DNA of 64,000 bases, from positions 62,001 through 126,000 of the forward strand of contig QBVD01000037.1 in the NCBI GenBank assembly GCA_003058525.1, in the 5' to 3' direction. Below are positions 32,634 through 42,553 of this stretch, in pieces; position 1 is the first letter of the stretch; each line of letters starts with the position of its first letter. Both the position numbers and the translations under genes were made by a program. The notes under the pieces are model-generated. The model made no database searches. It was not told where the DNA came from and saw only the letters and a program-made list of their open reading frames with translations. This DNA comes from a gamma proteobacterium symbiont of Ctena orbiculata. GTDB taxonomy: Bacteria; Pseudomonadota; Gammaproteobacteria; Chromatiales; Chromatiaceae.

Positions 32634-34577
32634 TTAGTTTTTGTTGTCCTTAACCTCTTCGAACTCAGCGTCGACAACGTCATCCCCGGCAGCATCAGAG
32701 GATGCTTCCGCACCAGACGCACCCGCGTCAGCGGCCGCGGCTTCACCCTCTGCACCCTTCTGGGCGTAGAGCCGCTCCGCCATCTTACCAGAGGCTTCCG
32801 CCAGCACCTTGGTTTTCGCTTCGATGGCATCCTTGTCATCGCCTTTCATGACCTCTTCGAGATCCTTGATTGCACCCTCGATCGCTTCCTTTTCACCGGC
32901 TTCAAGCTTATCATCGCCCAGCTCTTCCATCGATTTCTTGGTGGCGTGAATCATGGTATCCGCCTGGTTGCGGGCACCGATCAGTTCGTGGAACTTACGG
33001 TCCTCATCCGCATGGGCCTCAGCATCCTTGACCATACGATCGACTTCATCGTCACTCAGCCCGGAAGAGGCCTTGATGACGATCGACTGTTCCTTGCCGG
33101 TCGCCTTGTCCTTGGCGGAGACATTGAGAATGCCGTTGGCATCGATGTCGAAGCTGACTTCGATCTGCGGTACCCCTCTCGGTGCAGGCGGGATATCGCT
33201 CAGATCGAAGCGTCCCAGGGATTTATTGGCCCCCGCCTGTTCGCGTTCACCCTGCAATACATGCACGGTTACCGCCGTCTGATTGTCGTCCGCCGTGGAG
33301 AATACCTGCGAGGCGCTGGTGGGAATGGTGGTGTTCTTCTCAATCAGCCTGGTCATCACACCGCCCAGGGTTTCGATACCGAGGGAGAGCGGGGTCACAT
33401 CGAGAAGCAGTACATCTTTGACATCACCGCCCAGTACACCGCCTTGTATCGCGGCGCCAATGGCGACAGCCTCATCCGGGTTGACATCCTTGCGAGGTTC
33501 TTTATCAAAGAACGCCTTCACCGCCTCTTGCACCTTAGGCATCCGGGTCTGACCACCGACCAGAATCACCTCATCAATCTTGGAGGCTGTAATCCCGGCG
33601 TCCTTCAGGGCAATCTTGCAGGGTTCGATGGTGCGTGTCACCAGATCTTCCACCAGCGATTCCAGCTTTGAGCGGTTCAGCTTGAGGTTCAGATGCTTGG
33701 GACCACTTGCATCTGCCGTGATATAGGGCAGGTTGATATCTGTCTGCTGGCTGGATGACAGCTCGATCTTGGCCTTCTCAGCCGCCTCTTTCAGGCGCTG
33801 CAGCGCCAGGGGATCGTTGCGCAGATCAAAACCCTGATCCTTCTTGAACTCATCTACCAGGTAGTCGATGACACGCATATCGAAATCCTCACCACCGAGG
33901 AAGGTGTCACCATTGGTGGAGAGTACCTCGAATTGATGCTCGCCATCGATTTCTGCGATTTCAATGATAGAGATATCGAAGGTGCCGCCGCCCAGGTCAT
34001 AGACCGCCAGGGTCTGATCACCCCGCTTTTTGTCCATGCCGTAGGCCAGCGCCGCGGCTGTCGGTTCATTGATGATGCGTTTCACATCAAGGCCGGCGAT
34101 ACGACCGGCGTCCTTTGTCGCCTGACGCTGGGAATCGTTGAAATAGGCCGGCACAGTGATAACCGCCTCTTTCACCTCTTCACCCAGGTAATCCTCAGCG
34201 GTCTTTTTCATCTTCTGCAGGATCTTGGCGGAGATCTCCGGCGGCGCCATCTTCTTGCCATTCACCTCAACCCAGGCGTCACCATTGTCCGCCTTGACGA
34301 TTTTGTAGGGCACCATGTCCACATCGCGCTGCACCACATCATCGTTAAACATCCTTCCAATCAGACGCTTAATGGCAAACAGGGTATTTTGCGGATTAGT
34401 TACAGCCTGACGCTTGGCGGACTGGCCGACCAGGATCTCACCATCATTGGCATAGGCAATAATGGAAGGCGTGGTGCGGTCACCCTCGCTGTTTTCAATC
34501 ACTTTCGTGGAACTCCCCTCCATCACTGCTACGCAGGAGTTGGTGGTTCCCAGATCGATACCGATGATCTTACCCAT
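32634..34577 (-). CDS. dnaK: Chaperone DnaK (Hsp70)
   Basis: A 647-aa Hsp70 that binds unfolded protein in an ATP cycle with DnaJ and GrpE. It begins [20 protein letters not shown] and includes [15 protein letters not shown] and [14 protein letters not shown]. The substrate domain begins at about 390, and an acidic tail ends [12 protein letters not shown]. Length and motifs are normal. A sigma-32-like promoter precedes it, in addition to read-through from hrcA-grpE. Confidence 0.99.
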   Translation of the reverse strand: MGKIIGIDLGTTNSCVAVMEGSSTKVIENSEGDRTTPSIIAYANDGEILVGQSAKRQAVTNPQNTLFAIKRLIGRMFNDDVVQRDVDMVPYKIVKADNGDAWVEVNGKKMAPPEISAKILQKMKKTAEDYLGEEVKEAVITVPAYFNDSQRQATKDAGRIAGLDVKRIINEPTAAALAYGMDKKRGDQTLAVYDLGGGTFDISIIEIAEIDGEHQFEVLSTNGDTFLGGEDFDMRVIDYLVDEFKKDQGFDLRNDPLALQRLKEAAEKAKIELSSSQQTDINLPYITADASGPKHLNLKLNRSKLESLVEDLVTRTIEPCKIALKDAGITASKIDEVILVGGQTRMPKVQEAVKAFFDKEPRKDVNPDEAVAIGAAIQGGVLGGDVKDVLLLDVTPLSLGIETLGGVMTRLIEKNTTIPTSASQVFSTADDNQTAVTVHVLQGEREQAGANKSLGRFDLSDIPPAPRGVPQIEVSFDIDANGILNVSAKDKATGKEQSIVIKASSGLSDDEVDRMVKDAEAHADEDRKFHELIGARNQADTMIHATKKSMEELGDDKLEAGEKEAIEGAIKDLEEVMKGDDKDAIEAKTKVLAEASGKMAERLYAQKGAEGEAAAADAGASGAEASSDAAGDDVVDAEFEEVKDNKN

Positions 34578-34635
34578 GATGTTTGTGTCTCCGAAATCTT
34601 GTATTGAAAATATGTAATTATTTACTGACTGTCCC

Positions 34636-34665
34636 TAATGTGGGGTCAAGTAGCCGCGATTCAAG
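34636..34665 (-). promoter_or_regulatory. Sigma-32-like heat-shock promoter of dnaK
   Basis: On the minus strand, -35 CTTGAAT (34665-34659), a 13-base spacer and -10 CCCCACATTA (34645-34636) match the RpoH consensus CTTGAA / CCCCAT-TA closely. The -35 overlaps the grpE stop codon. The start codon of dnaK is about 58 bases downstream. Confidence 0.65.
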
Positions 34666-35278
34666 CCTCTTCGTCTATCGCCGCCCCGGATCCGGCTTTG
34701 GAGACCATCACCATCGCCGGACGCAGCAAACGGCTGTTCAGCAGATATCCTTTTTGCACCACGGCCACCACGGTATTGGGTGCAACATCATCGCGCTCCT
34801 GTATCGACATCGCCTGATGAAATTCCGGATTGAACGGCTCACCATCAGGATCAACCTGCTCAATACCGTGCTTTTGCATGACATCAACCAGGAGTTTCAG
34901 GGTCAGTTCGGTGCCTTCACGAAGTTTGTCCACATCGACCAGCTCATCCTGGGCGGCTTGATGGCCCAACTCAAGACTGTCCCACACCTGAAGTAGATCC
35001 ATGGAGAATTTCTCCAACGCAAATTTATGCGCATTTTCCAGGTCCCGCTGGTTACGCTTGCGGATGTTTTCCAGTTCCGCACGGGTTCTCATCAGCTGAT
35101 CCCAGTGATCATCCGCCTTGGCCCGCGCATCTTCCAGCAATTTGGTCAGCTCTTGCTGTTCCTCTTGAGAGTTATCTACTTCTTCAGTTGTATCATGCTC
35201 ACTTTCCGGTCCAGCTTCAGCTGCTTCCGTCTCATCTACGGCTTCTGCTTGATTTTGCGCTTGATCCTTTTCAATCAC
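34661..35278 (-). CDS. grpE: Nucleotide exchange factor GrpE
   Basis: A 205-aa DnaK exchange factor. The acidic, disordered N-terminus (about 1-45) is followed by a long coiled coil with [20 protein letters not shown] and the C-terminal beta domain [20 protein letters not shown] plus [20 protein letters not shown], the GrpE signature. It lies between hrcA and dnaK with its own sigma-32-like promoter. Confidence 0.98.
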   Translation of the reverse strand: MIEKDQAQNQAEAVDETEAAEAGPESEHDTTEEVDNSQEEQQELTKLLEDARAKADDHWDQLMRTRAELENIRKRNQRDLENAHKFALEKFSMDLLQVWDSLELGHQAAQDELVDVDKLREGTELTLKLLVDVMQKHGIEQVDPDGEPFNPEFHQAMSIQERDDVAPNTVVAVVQKGYLLNSRLLRPAMVMVSKAGSGAAIDEEA

Positions 35279-35336
35279 TTCGTTTGACCTCTATATAGAT
35301 GGAACAGGATTACGCCCTACGGCGTACAATCCTCTG

Positions 35337-35365
35337 TAAATGGGGATGATCAGTGTTTTTTCAAT
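35337..35365 (-). promoter_or_regulatory. Sigma-32-like heat-shock promoter of grpE
   Basis: On the minus strand, ATTGAAA (35365-35359), a 13-base spacer and CCCCATTTA (35345-35337). The -10 element is an exact fit to CCCCAT-N-TA. The -35 is inside the 3' end of hrcA. The grpE start is about 59 bases downstream. Confidence 0.75.
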
Positions 35366-36405
35366 ACGGCGCCGAGAATTTTTGCCGTGATATCCACCAC
35401 CGGAATGACACGCTCGTAATTCATGCGGGTAGGTCCGATGACACCCAATACACCGACCACCTCTTCATTGACTTGATAGGGAGCGGTGACCACTGAACAC
35501 CCATTGAGCAGTTGATACCCTGACTCCTCACCGATGAAGATCTGCACTCCTTCGGCATCCAGGAACTGATCCAGCAGATGTAAAATCTCTCTCTTTTCTG
35601 TAAAGGCATCGAACAGCTTCCGTAGCTGTTCGAGACCGGATAGTTCGGCAAACTCCATCAAGTTTGTCTGGCCGGCGATGACACAGTCCTCTTTGGTTTC
35701 GCTGGCATTGACCATCTCACCCGCCATGGTCAGTGCCTGGGTCATGACCTGGTCAAAATGGTCTCGAGCATCGTTTAGTTGCTGTAGTACCCGCTGACGC
35801 ACAAGTTCCATCTCGTATCCGGCGAAGGATTTGTTGAGGAAATTGGCAGCCTGATCGAGTTCTGCGCGTGTGAAGTCACGGTGAGTATGCAGAATCCGAT
35901 TGTGTACCTCACCGTCTTCGGTGACAAGAATGGCAAGTACCCGGCGATCGGAGAGAGGAAGAAACTCAATCTGGCGAAAGTTGTTCTTATCCTTGCGGGT
36001 CAGAGTCACCACGCCTGCCATATGGGTGACGCCGGAGAGGAGTTTGGAGGCGGATTTCAAGACATCACTACTCTCTTCCCCTCCCACCATAATTTCCTTT
36101 CGTATCCTCTCAACCTCTTGATTATTGAGATTTTGTACCGTCAACAACGAGTCGATGAACATCCGGTAACCGGTTATTGTGGGTACCCTGCCTGCAGAGG
36201 TGTGGGGAGATGAGACCAAACCCAAATCTTCCAGGTCGGCCATCACATTGCGGATCGTGGCGGGACTGAGATCAAGACCGGTATCTTTCGCCAGGGTGCG
36301 GGAACCCACAGGCTGGCCATCGCGGATATAGCGCTCGATCAGCGCCTTGAGGAAGTGCTGGGCACGCTCGTTGACAACGCTATCACTGACCGATTTGTTT
36401 GCCAC
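35350..36405 (-). CDS. hrcA: Heat-inducible transcription repressor HrcA
   Basis: A 351-aa repressor that binds CIRCE operators and is kept active by GroEL. The N-terminal winged helix has AQHFLKALIERYIRDGQPVG and LDLSPATIRNVMADLEDLGL followed by SSPHTSAGRVPTITGYRMFI. The GAF-like domain and dimerisation segments end GVLGVIGPTRMNYERVIPVV. The start is GTG 36405, with GGAG about ten bases upstream. HrcA is not universal in Gammaproteobacteria; here it heads the dnaK cluster. Confidence 0.97.
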   Translation of the reverse strand: MANKSVSDSVVNERAQHFLKALIERYIRDGQPVGSRTLAKDTGLDLSPATIRNVMADLEDLGLVSSPHTSAGRVPTITGYRMFIDSLLTVQNLNNQEVERIRKEIMVGGEESSDVLKSASKLLSGVTHMAGVVTLTRKDKNNFRQIEFLPLSDRRVLAILVTEDGEVHNRILHTHRDFTRAELDQAANFLNKSFAGYEMELVRQRVLQQLNDARDHFDQVMTQALTMAGEMVNASETKEDCVIAGQTNLMEFAELSGLEQLRKLFDAFTEKREILHLLDQFLDAEGVQIFIGEESGYQLLNGCSVVTAPYQVNEEVVGVLGVIGPTRMNYERVIPVVDITAKILGAVLKKH

Positions 36406-36429
36406 CTATGGGAATCTCCGAAACCGTTG

Positions 36430-36456
36430 TTAGCACTCTATCCAAATGAGTGCCAA
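36430..36456. promoter_or_regulatory. CIRCE operator
   Basis: TTAGCACTC-N9-GAGTGCCAA differs from the perfect CIRCE inverted repeat at one base. It lies 25 bp upstream of the hrcA start codon, so HrcA should repress its own gene and read-through into grpE-dnaK-dnaJ. Confidence 0.93.
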
Positions 36457-36604
36457 TTGATAAGGAAATTAGCAACTCACATCTGGGTAGTCAAGCATTG
36501 CGATGCCGGATATGGGATGCTTGGATTGCCCCTATCGGCATGCTAACGTTGCATATCCCTATGCCAAATCCGTACCGGTCAAGCCTTACACGATTTTTTA
36601 TTCG

Positions 36605-37510
36605 ATGTCAGATAGCAGATACACACGCTTCCAAAAGATTGGATTAATCGGCAAGCATGGCGACCCCACGGTAAAAGAGACGCTGCTTACGCTGTATGAG
36701 TTTCTACTATCCCAGAACAAGGAGGTTATATTCGAAGAGGCCACCTGCCGCCTTCTGAAGGGGAAACCGCTCACCAGCGTCCCTCAAATTGAACTGGCAA
36801 GCCACAGTGATCTGGTCATCGTCGTCGGTGGTGACGGTACACTGCTGCATGCAGCCCGGGTGCTCGCCAGTCAGAATATTCCCATCCTGGGTATCAATCT
36901 GGGCCGGCTCGGTTTTTTGGTTGACTTGTCACCCGACCAGATGACAGCCAAGCTTGAGGAGATTCTTAACGGTCGATATGAGCAGGAGTGCCGCTTCCTG
37001 CTGGAAGTCAGCATGGGCGATGAATCCTCACCCCATCAAAATATCCTTGCGCTCAATGATGTGGTACTGCACAAGTGGAATATTGCCCGTATGATTGAAT
37101 TCGAGACCTACGTGGATGATCAACTGGTCAACGACCAGCGCTCCGACGGACTGATCGTTTCCACCCCGACCGGATCCACGGCCTATGCCCTCTCCGGTGG
37201 CGGCCCCCTGCTCTATCCCACGTTGAATGCCGTGGTGATGGTGCCCATCTGTCCCCACACCCTGAGTAATCGCCCGATTGTGGTGGATGGTGACAGTACG
37301 ATTGAAATTCACCTCCACCCGGCTCACGCTGAGGATGTGCAGATTACCTGTGACGGTCAGGCTACCTTCCCTGCAATGCCCGGAGAGGTGATAAAGATCC
37401 GCAAGGCTGTGCACCAGGTACGTCTGATTCATCCACAGGGCTACGACTATTACAGTATTCTGCGCGCCAAATTGGGCTGGTCGGAAAATCCGAAAAACAA
37501 TCGATGCTGA
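36605..37510 (+). CDS. nadK: NAD kinase
   Basis: A 301-aa ATP-NAD kinase that makes NADP. Start ATG 36605 gives MSDSRYTRFQKIGLIGKHGD as in relatives; an upstream open frame to 36503 is not family-like. Motifs: LVIVVGGDGTLLHAARVLAS (GGDG), NLGRLGFLVD, ALNDVVLHKW and RSDGLIVSTPTGSTAYALSG. It is divergent from hrcA and overlaps recN by 7 bp, as in the E. coli nadK-recN order. Confidence 0.97.
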   Translation: MSDSRYTRFQKIGLIGKHGDPTVKETLLTLYEFLLSQNKEVIFEEATCRLLKGKPLTSVPQIELASHSDLVIVVGGDGTLLHAARVLASQNIPILGINLGRLGFLVDLSPDQMTAKLEEILNGRYEQECRFLLEVSMGDESSPHQNILALNDVVLHKWNIARMIEFETYVDDQLVNDQRSDGLIVSTPTGSTAYALSGGGPLLYPTLNAVVMVPICPHTLSNRPIVVDGDSTIEIHLHPAHAEDVQITCDGQATFPAMPGEVIKIRKAVHQVRLIHPQGYDYYSILRAKLGWSENPKNNRC

Positions 37511-39180
37511 TTGAGATACAGGTACGCAATCTAGCGATAGTATCCAGTATGGTGCTCGAACTGCTGGATGGCTTGACCGCGCTTACCGGCGAGACGGGGG
37601 CCGGGAAGTCCATTTTAATCGATGCATTGGGGCTGGCGCTTGGCGAACGTGCCGACAACAGCCTGATCAGGGCCGACAGCGACCGCACTGAAGTTACTGC
37701 CGTCTTTGACTTGAAAAATCTTCCGGAGGCATCCGAATGGCTGAAGCATCAGGAGCTTGACGAGGCGGATGAGTGTATCTTGCGCCGTAGCCTCAATCGG
37801 CAGGGTCGTTCCAAGGCCTACATCAACGGCCGCAATGTTCCCCTGCAACAGTTACAGGAACTGGGTTCCCATTTAGTGGAGATTCACGGACAGCACGCCC
37901 ACCAATCCCTGCTCAAGAACAGCCATCAGCGCAGATTGCTGGATGCCTATGGCGGGCTTCTCGAACCGGCGCAACAACTCGCGCAGCAGTATCAGCGCTA
38001 TCAATCGGAATTGAACAAATTAGAGAGTCTGACCAACGCGGCAGAGGAGCGGGCTTCCCGCATGGATCTGCTTAGATATCAGGCCAATGAATTGAACAGT
38101 CTCAATCTCTCACGCGACGAATGGCTCAACCTGGAGCATGAGCATAAACGACTGAGCCATCAGGAGCAATTGGGTGATACCTGCAGGGTGATCATCAATG
38201 GATTGGATGATGAGCAGCTGGCCATGCGCAGCAGACTCTCCAGCTATGTGGAGCGTCTCTCCGAAGCAGCGCAGCTCGACGAGACCCTCAGCGAACCACA
38301 ACAGTTGCTTGACAGTGCCTTGATCCAGGTGGATGAAACCCTGGCGTCTCTGCGAAATTATCTGAATGATATGGAGCTCGATTCCGCAGGCCTGCAGCAG
38401 CTGGAGGAACGATTGAGCACGATTCACGACATGGCGCGAAAATATCGCGTCAAACCGCAGCAGTTGACAGACAAACTGTCCGATATCGAGAAGGACCTGA
38501 AATCACTGGAAAACAGTGAGGTTGAATTGGCGGAACTGACGCGGATTGTGGATCAACAACGCGCCGCCTATCTGGAACTGGGGAGAGAACTCAGCGTAAA
38601 ACGCAAAGATGTGGCGCAACGCCTCAGCGGCGAGATCACCCAGGCGATGCAAAAACTGGGGATGCCCGGGGGTAAGTTTAAGGTCTCGCTGCGTGAACTG
38701 CAGCAAGACCAGGCCTCCGCCGACGGATTCGAACAGGTGGAGTTTATGGTATCCGCCAATCCGGGCATGCCTCTTCAGCCATTGAGCAAAGTCGCATCAG
38801 GCGGCGAACTTTCCCGGATCAGTCTCGCCATTCAGGTTGCCACCATCCGCTGCGGCTCAACCCCCACCCTGGTGTTCGATGAGGTGGATGTGGGCATCGG
38901 TGGTGGGGTGGCCGAAATCGTTGGTCAGATGTTGCGCGCCCTTGCCGACAATCGGCAAATCCTCTGTGTTACCCATCTGCCACAGGTTGCCGCCCAGGCC
39001 ATGCATCATTTCCAGGTGCAGAAGACGACCCAAAAAAAGACCACCTGGACAGCGATTGCCAAACTCCAGGAGGAGGAGCGGATCCAGGAGATCGCGCGAA
39101 TGCTTGGCGGCGTCCAGATCACGGAACAGACCCTGGCACATGCCCAGGAGATGATAAACATGGCATCCGGTCCAAACTAA
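37504..39180 (+). CDS. recN: DNA repair protein RecN
   Basis: A 558-aa SMC-like ATPase for double-strand break repair. It begins MLIEIQVRNLAIVSSMVLEL, with Walker A LTGETGAGKSILIDALGLAL. A long coiled coil (about 150-360) precedes the C-terminal signature VASGGELSRISLAIQ and Walker B TPTLVFDEVDVGIGGGVAEI. Start and stop codons overlap with nadK, so translation is coupled. Convergent with fur. Confidence 0.97.
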   Translation: MLIEIQVRNLAIVSSMVLELLDGLTALTGETGAGKSILIDALGLALGERADNSLIRADSDRTEVTAVFDLKNLPEASEWLKHQELDEADECILRRSLNRQGRSKAYINGRNVPLQQLQELGSHLVEIHGQHAHQSLLKNSHQRRLLDAYGGLLEPAQQLAQQYQRYQSELNKLESLTNAAEERASRMDLLRYQANELNSLNLSRDEWLNLEHEHKRLSHQEQLGDTCRVIINGLDDEQLAMRSRLSSYVERLSEAAQLDETLSEPQQLLDSALIQVDETLASLRNYLNDMELDSAGLQQLEERLSTIHDMARKYRVKPQQLTDKLSDIEKDLKSLENSEVELAELTRIVDQQRAAYLELGRELSVKRKDVAQRLSGEITQAMQKLGMPGGKFKVSLRELQQDQASADGFEQVEFMVSANPGMPLQPLSKVASGGELSRISLAIQVATIRCGSTPTLVFDEVDVGIGGGVAEIVGQMLRALADNRQILCVTHLPQVAAQAMHHFQVQKTTQKKTTWTAIAKLQEEERIQEIARMLGGVQITEQTLAHAQEMINMASGPN

Positions 39181-39197
39181 CTGAAGCCGGTCAGCAC

Positions 39198-39617
39198 TCA
39201 ACCCACATTACATTTGGGATTGCCGCAGTGCCCATAGATGATCAGCGAGTGATCCACCATCTCGAAGCCATGTTTTTTGGCGATTTCGTGCTGTCTCTTC
39301 TCTATGGTGGGATCGATAAACTCCTCGACTTTGCCACAGACCACGCAGACCATGTGATCATGATGGCCGCCCCGCTCGAGCTCGAACACCGCATGGCCGC
39401 CCTCGAAATTGTGACGTGTGACCAAACCCGCGCTCTCGAATTGGGTCAAAACCCTATAGACAGTGGCCAGGCCGATCTCCTCTCCATTGTCCAGGAGTAG
39501 CTTATAGACATCTTCAGCACTGACATGTCGTTGATCGCAGTTTTCAAGCAGCTCCAGGATCTTGACCCTGGGGAGCGTGACTTTGAGACCGGCTTTACGT
39601 ATATCCTGGTTATCCAT
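39198..39617 (-). CDS. fur: Ferric uptake regulator
   Basis: A 139-aa Fur repressor. The winged helix has KVTLPRVKILELLENCDQRH and IGLATVYRVLTQFESAGLVT. The regulatory metal site is GGHHDHMVCVVCGKVEEFID, and the second Cys pair is GHCGNPKCNVG at the C-terminus. It lies between recN (convergent) and bamE (divergent), as in many Gammaproteobacteria. No obvious Fur box was seen in the 84-bp fur-bamE gap. Confidence 0.95.
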   Translation of the reverse strand: MDNQDIRKAGLKVTLPRVKILELLENCDQRHVSAEDVYKLLLDNGEEIGLATVYRVLTQFESAGLVTRHNFEGGHAVFELERGGHHDHMVCVVCGKVEEFIDPTIEKRQHEIAKKHGFEMVDHSLIIYGHCGNPKCNVG

Positions 39618-39701
39618 CCAAGTTCTCCAGCCTAAAAAAACAGGGCTGCTGATTCGCTGTGAATGCGTTAATATTGTGGCTGCTTTCGGATTGTACTCGT
39701 A

Positions 39702-40151
39702 ATGAAAAAGATTCTCATCACCATTTTCTCACTCCTGCCCATGCTCACTGGCTGCAGCTCCTGGGAGGACTTCTCTCTGGTCCACTCGCCGGACATCGAG
39801 CAAGGGAACATCGTCACGCCTGAGATGGTTGCCTTACTGGAGCCCGGCATGAGTAAACGCCAGGTGCGATATGCCCTCGGCACACCGATGTTGATCGATG
39901 TCTTCCATCAACAGCGCTGGGACTATCTGTTCACCGTCAAACGACGTAACGAACCGATGGAGATCAAGCATTACAGCCTCTATTTCGAGGGTGACCGACT
40001 GTCTCGTTTCGGTGGAGATATCGAGCCCGCCAGTGACAGCGATTCCAATCTGGAGAAAAAAGAGCTGCTTGTCAATGTACCCGATTACGATGGTGATCTG
40101 GGTATATTGGAAAGACTCTGGTATTCGCTGGGATTCGGCAAAGATGAGTAG
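39702..40151 (+). CDS. bamE: Outer membrane protein assembly factor BamE
   Basis: A 149-aa lipoprotein of the BAM complex. The signal peptide MKKILITIFSLLPMLTGC has its lipobox Cys at 18. The SmpA/OmlA domain includes VALLEPGMSKRQVRYALGTP and MLIDVFHQQRWDYLFTVKRR. The C-terminal tail is longer and more acidic than in E. coli. Divergent from fur and convergent with rnfH. The recN-bamE-rnfH-ratA-smpB order matches E. coli with fur and a transporter added. Confidence 0.95.
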   Translation: MKKILITIFSLLPMLTGCSSWEDFSLVHSPDIEQGNIVTPEMVALLEPGMSKRQVRYALGTPMLIDVFHQQRWDYLFTVKRRNEPMEIKHYSLYFEGDRLSRFGGDIEPASDSDSNLEKKELLVNVPDYDGDLGILERLWYSLGFGKDE

Positions 40152-40269
40152 ATCAGACCCTGGGGATCGCCAAATCCGATAGGGCTCGGGCTCGAAAAAA
40201 CATGATGGCCGTTATACGTTTATCATTGGTGATCGGTGTTCACTAACAGCCAGTCACTTTACCGAGACT

Positions 40270-40572
40270 CTACTTTTTCTCCCCACCACCTTTGCGCATC
40301 ACCTTGCCTTCCGCCGCGCGTTTCTTGCGGGCCTCCTTCGGGTCGGCGATCAATGGACGGTAGATCTCCACCCGATCACCTTCACTCAGAACCGTATCGA
40401 GTTTTGCTGCCTTGCCGAAGATCCCAATCTTATTTGCCTTGAGATCGATCTCTGGAAACATCTGCAGGATACCGGAGGCATCAATGGCCTGTTCAGCCGT
40501 TAATGGCTCTGCCGATTCGATCGATAGTATCGCCTGTTCTTCAAGCCTGCCGAATGCAACTTCAAATATCAT
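40270..40572 (-). CDS. rnfH: RnfH family protein (ubiquitin-like UPF0125)
   Basis: A 100-aa ubiquitin-like-fold protein: FEVAFGRLEEQAILSIESAE, then AIDASGILQMFPEIDL, NKIGIFGKAAKLDTVLSEGD and RVEIYRPLIADPKEARKKRA. The role is not settled; it is often encoded beside ratA. Its ATG overlaps the ratA TGA (ATGA), so the two are coupled. The tail is basic and Gly-rich. Confidence 0.93.
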   Translation of the reverse strand: MIFEVAFGRLEEQAILSIESAEPLTAEQAIDASGILQMFPEIDLKANKIGIFGKAAKLDTVLSEGDRVEIYRPLIADPKEARKKRAAEGKVMRKGGGEKK

Positions 40573-41012
40573 TTCACACCATTTCCGTAGACCTCATCGG
40601 CCCGTTTACAGAAAGCATCTACCAGGGAATTGGCAACCTGACTGAAAACACGGCCGAATGCGGCATCGATCAACTTTCCGGCAAACTCAAATTCCAGCAA
40701 CAGCTCCACTTTACAGGCCCCGGGCTGGAGCTCGGTAAACTGCCAACCGCCATGCAGCTTGCGAAACGGGCCTTCCAACAGCTCAATATCCATCTTTTCG
40801 TTTTCCACCAGATAATTACAGGTGGCAAAACGCTGTCGAATTCCAACCCGCGAAACCTCGAGCTCACCACACAGCTTTTCCGCCGAACGGGAGATCAACC
40901 GGCTGTCGCTGCACCAGGGAAGGAAATCCGGGTATGCCTCGAAGTCACAGACCAAATCATACATCTGTTGTGCGGAGTGCAGCACCAACGCGCTCTTACT
41001 GACAACCGGCAC
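40569..41012 (-). CDS. ratA: Ribosome-association toxin RatA / coenzyme Q-binding START protein
   Basis: A 147-aa START/polyketide-cyclase-type protein. Start GTG 41012 gives VPVVSKSALVLHSAQQMYDL, matching the family; the frame stays open upstream inside the transporter gene. Conserved: LVCDFEAYPDFLPWCSDSRL and VSRVGIRQRFATCNYL. In E. coli RatA is reported to block 70S assembly, and its eukaryotic relative COQ10 binds ubiquinone. It starts 2 bp after the transporter stop. Confidence 0.93.
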   Translation of the reverse strand: MPVVSKSALVLHSAQQMYDLVCDFEAYPDFLPWCSDSRLISRSAEKLCGELEVSRVGIRQRFATCNYLVENEKMDIELLEGPFRKLHGGWQFTELQPGACKVELLLEFEFAGKLIDAAFGRVFSQVANSLVDAFCKRADEVYGNGVK

Positions 41013-41014
41013 CT

Positions 41015-42415
41015 TCAGAGTATTCCTATGGCGTTGAGAAAGACCACGATCACCGCCAGGGGTGAAACGTATCGAATAAGCGTCCACCAGACACTATAAC
41101 CGGCAGGACGCATGGCAAACTCATCCCGGCTGGATTCCTTTTTCATCAGCCAACCACTGAATATCGCTATCAGTAAACCGCCCAGAGGCAACATGATATT
41201 GGCCGTCAGGTAGTCGAGCAGATCAAAGAAGGTCTTATCGAAAAATTTAACATCTGACCAGATATTGAATGAGAATACCGTTCCAAGGCCCAGAACCCAT
41301 GTCACCAAACCCAGCCACACGGCTGCCCTGATCCGGGTCATATTGCGGTTCTCGACCAGCCAGGCGACGGCGGGCTCAATCAGCGAGATTGCCGAACTCC
41401 AGGCCGCAAACACAAGCAGCACAAAGAAGAGGGTGCCAAAAAACTGCCCACCGGGCATGGCGCCAAATGCGATAGGCAGGGTCTGGAAGATCAAGCCCGG
41501 ACCGGCCCCCGGCTCCAGACCGTTGGCAAATACGATTGGGAATATGGCCATTCCGGCCACCAATGCCACCAGGGTGTCGAGCAGGCCAATCAAGATAGCC
41601 GAACCGGCAATCGAGGCCTTTTTCGGCATATATGAGCCATAAACCATGATGGCCCCCATACCCAGACTGAGGGTGAAAAAGGCATGCCCCATGGCGACCA
41701 ATATGGGACTGCCGCTCATCTCACACTGCTCCACACCATCCACAACCTGGCAGCTGTACAGCAATTTATAGAAATCGGGGGTGAAAAGAAAATCGAGGCC
41801 TTGGGTGAAAAAGCCGGTATTCATTGCATAACCGACCAACACAACCAGCAAGATAAAGAGTGCAGGCATCAGATAGGTCACGGCCTTTTCCAGACCCGCC
41901 TTGACCCCTTTGGCCACGACGAACATGGTCATCAGCATAAACAGCGTGTGCCAGGCCATGAGCCGCTCGGGATCCCCCACCAAACCGTTGAACAGGCTCT
42001 GAACGCCACTTGCATCCACCCCGTCGAATCCCCCGGAGGCCGCCCTGACGACATAAGCGAGTGCCCACCCGGCTATCACGCTGTAGTATGAAAGGATCAA
42101 AAAACCGGCCAGCACACCGCTCCATCCGACCAGAGACCACTCCCTGCTGGCACCCTCTTCCGCACTGAGGGTGGTCATGGTGTTGATCGGGCTCTGCCTG
42201 CCCCGTCGACCCAGCATGACTTCCGCCATCATGATCGGAATGCCCACCACAGCGATACAGAGCAGGTAGATGATGACAAATGCGCCGCCACCGTTTTCAC
42301 CTGTTATATAAGGGAACTTCCAGACATTACCTAGCCCAACGGCCGAACCGGTTGCAGCAAGAATAAAGATCAGTCTCGAGGACCATTGACCGTGGATGGA
42401 TTGTCTTTCAGCCAT
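41015..42415 (-). CDS. Sodium-dependent symporter, NSS/SNF family
   Basis: A 466-aa transporter of the neurotransmitter:sodium symporter family with about 11-12 membrane helices. TM1 has the family signature LAATGSAVGLGNVWKFPYIT followed by ENGGGAFVIIYLLCIAVVGI with the helix break that binds sodium and substrate. The substrate (amino acid or related amine) cannot be told. It is inserted between ratA and smpB, which adjoin in E. coli, and is co-directional with ratA, 2 bp apart. Confidence 0.92.
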   Translation of the reverse strand: MAERQSIHGQWSSRLIFILAATGSAVGLGNVWKFPYITGENGGGAFVIIYLLCIAVVGIPIMMAEVMLGRRGRQSPINTMTTLSAEEGASREWSLVGWSGVLAGFLILSYYSVIAGWALAYVVRAASGGFDGVDASGVQSLFNGLVGDPERLMAWHTLFMLMTMFVVAKGVKAGLEKAVTYLMPALFILLVVLVGYAMNTGFFTQGLDFLFTPDFYKLLYSCQVVDGVEQCEMSGSPILVAMGHAFFTLSLGMGAIMVYGSYMPKKASIAGSAILIGLLDTLVALVAGMAIFPIVFANGLEPGAGPGLIFQTLPIAFGAMPGGQFFGTLFFVLLVFAAWSSAISLIEPAVAWLVENRNMTRIRAAVWLGLVTWVLGLGTVFSFNIWSDVKFFDKTFFDLLDYLTANIMLPLGGLLIAIFSGWLMKKESSRDEFAMRPAGYSVWWTLIRYVSPLAVIVVFLNAIGIL

Positions 42416-42553
42416 GAAACCCGCCTTGTCTATTGCATATAACGCACAATCAATACCATGCTATACGCATGAAAGTGCACCATTTTCCGTAAAATACCGT
42501 CGTTTAACAAGCCGCCTCTGGTGAGAACCTCCCGTCACGATTAAAATGACCGC

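Noticed and set aside
32946-34607. Long plus-strand open frames opposite dnaK (241 and 224 codons)
   Set aside because: Antisense to the conserved dnaK gene; the product has no recognisable domain and dnaK is certain.
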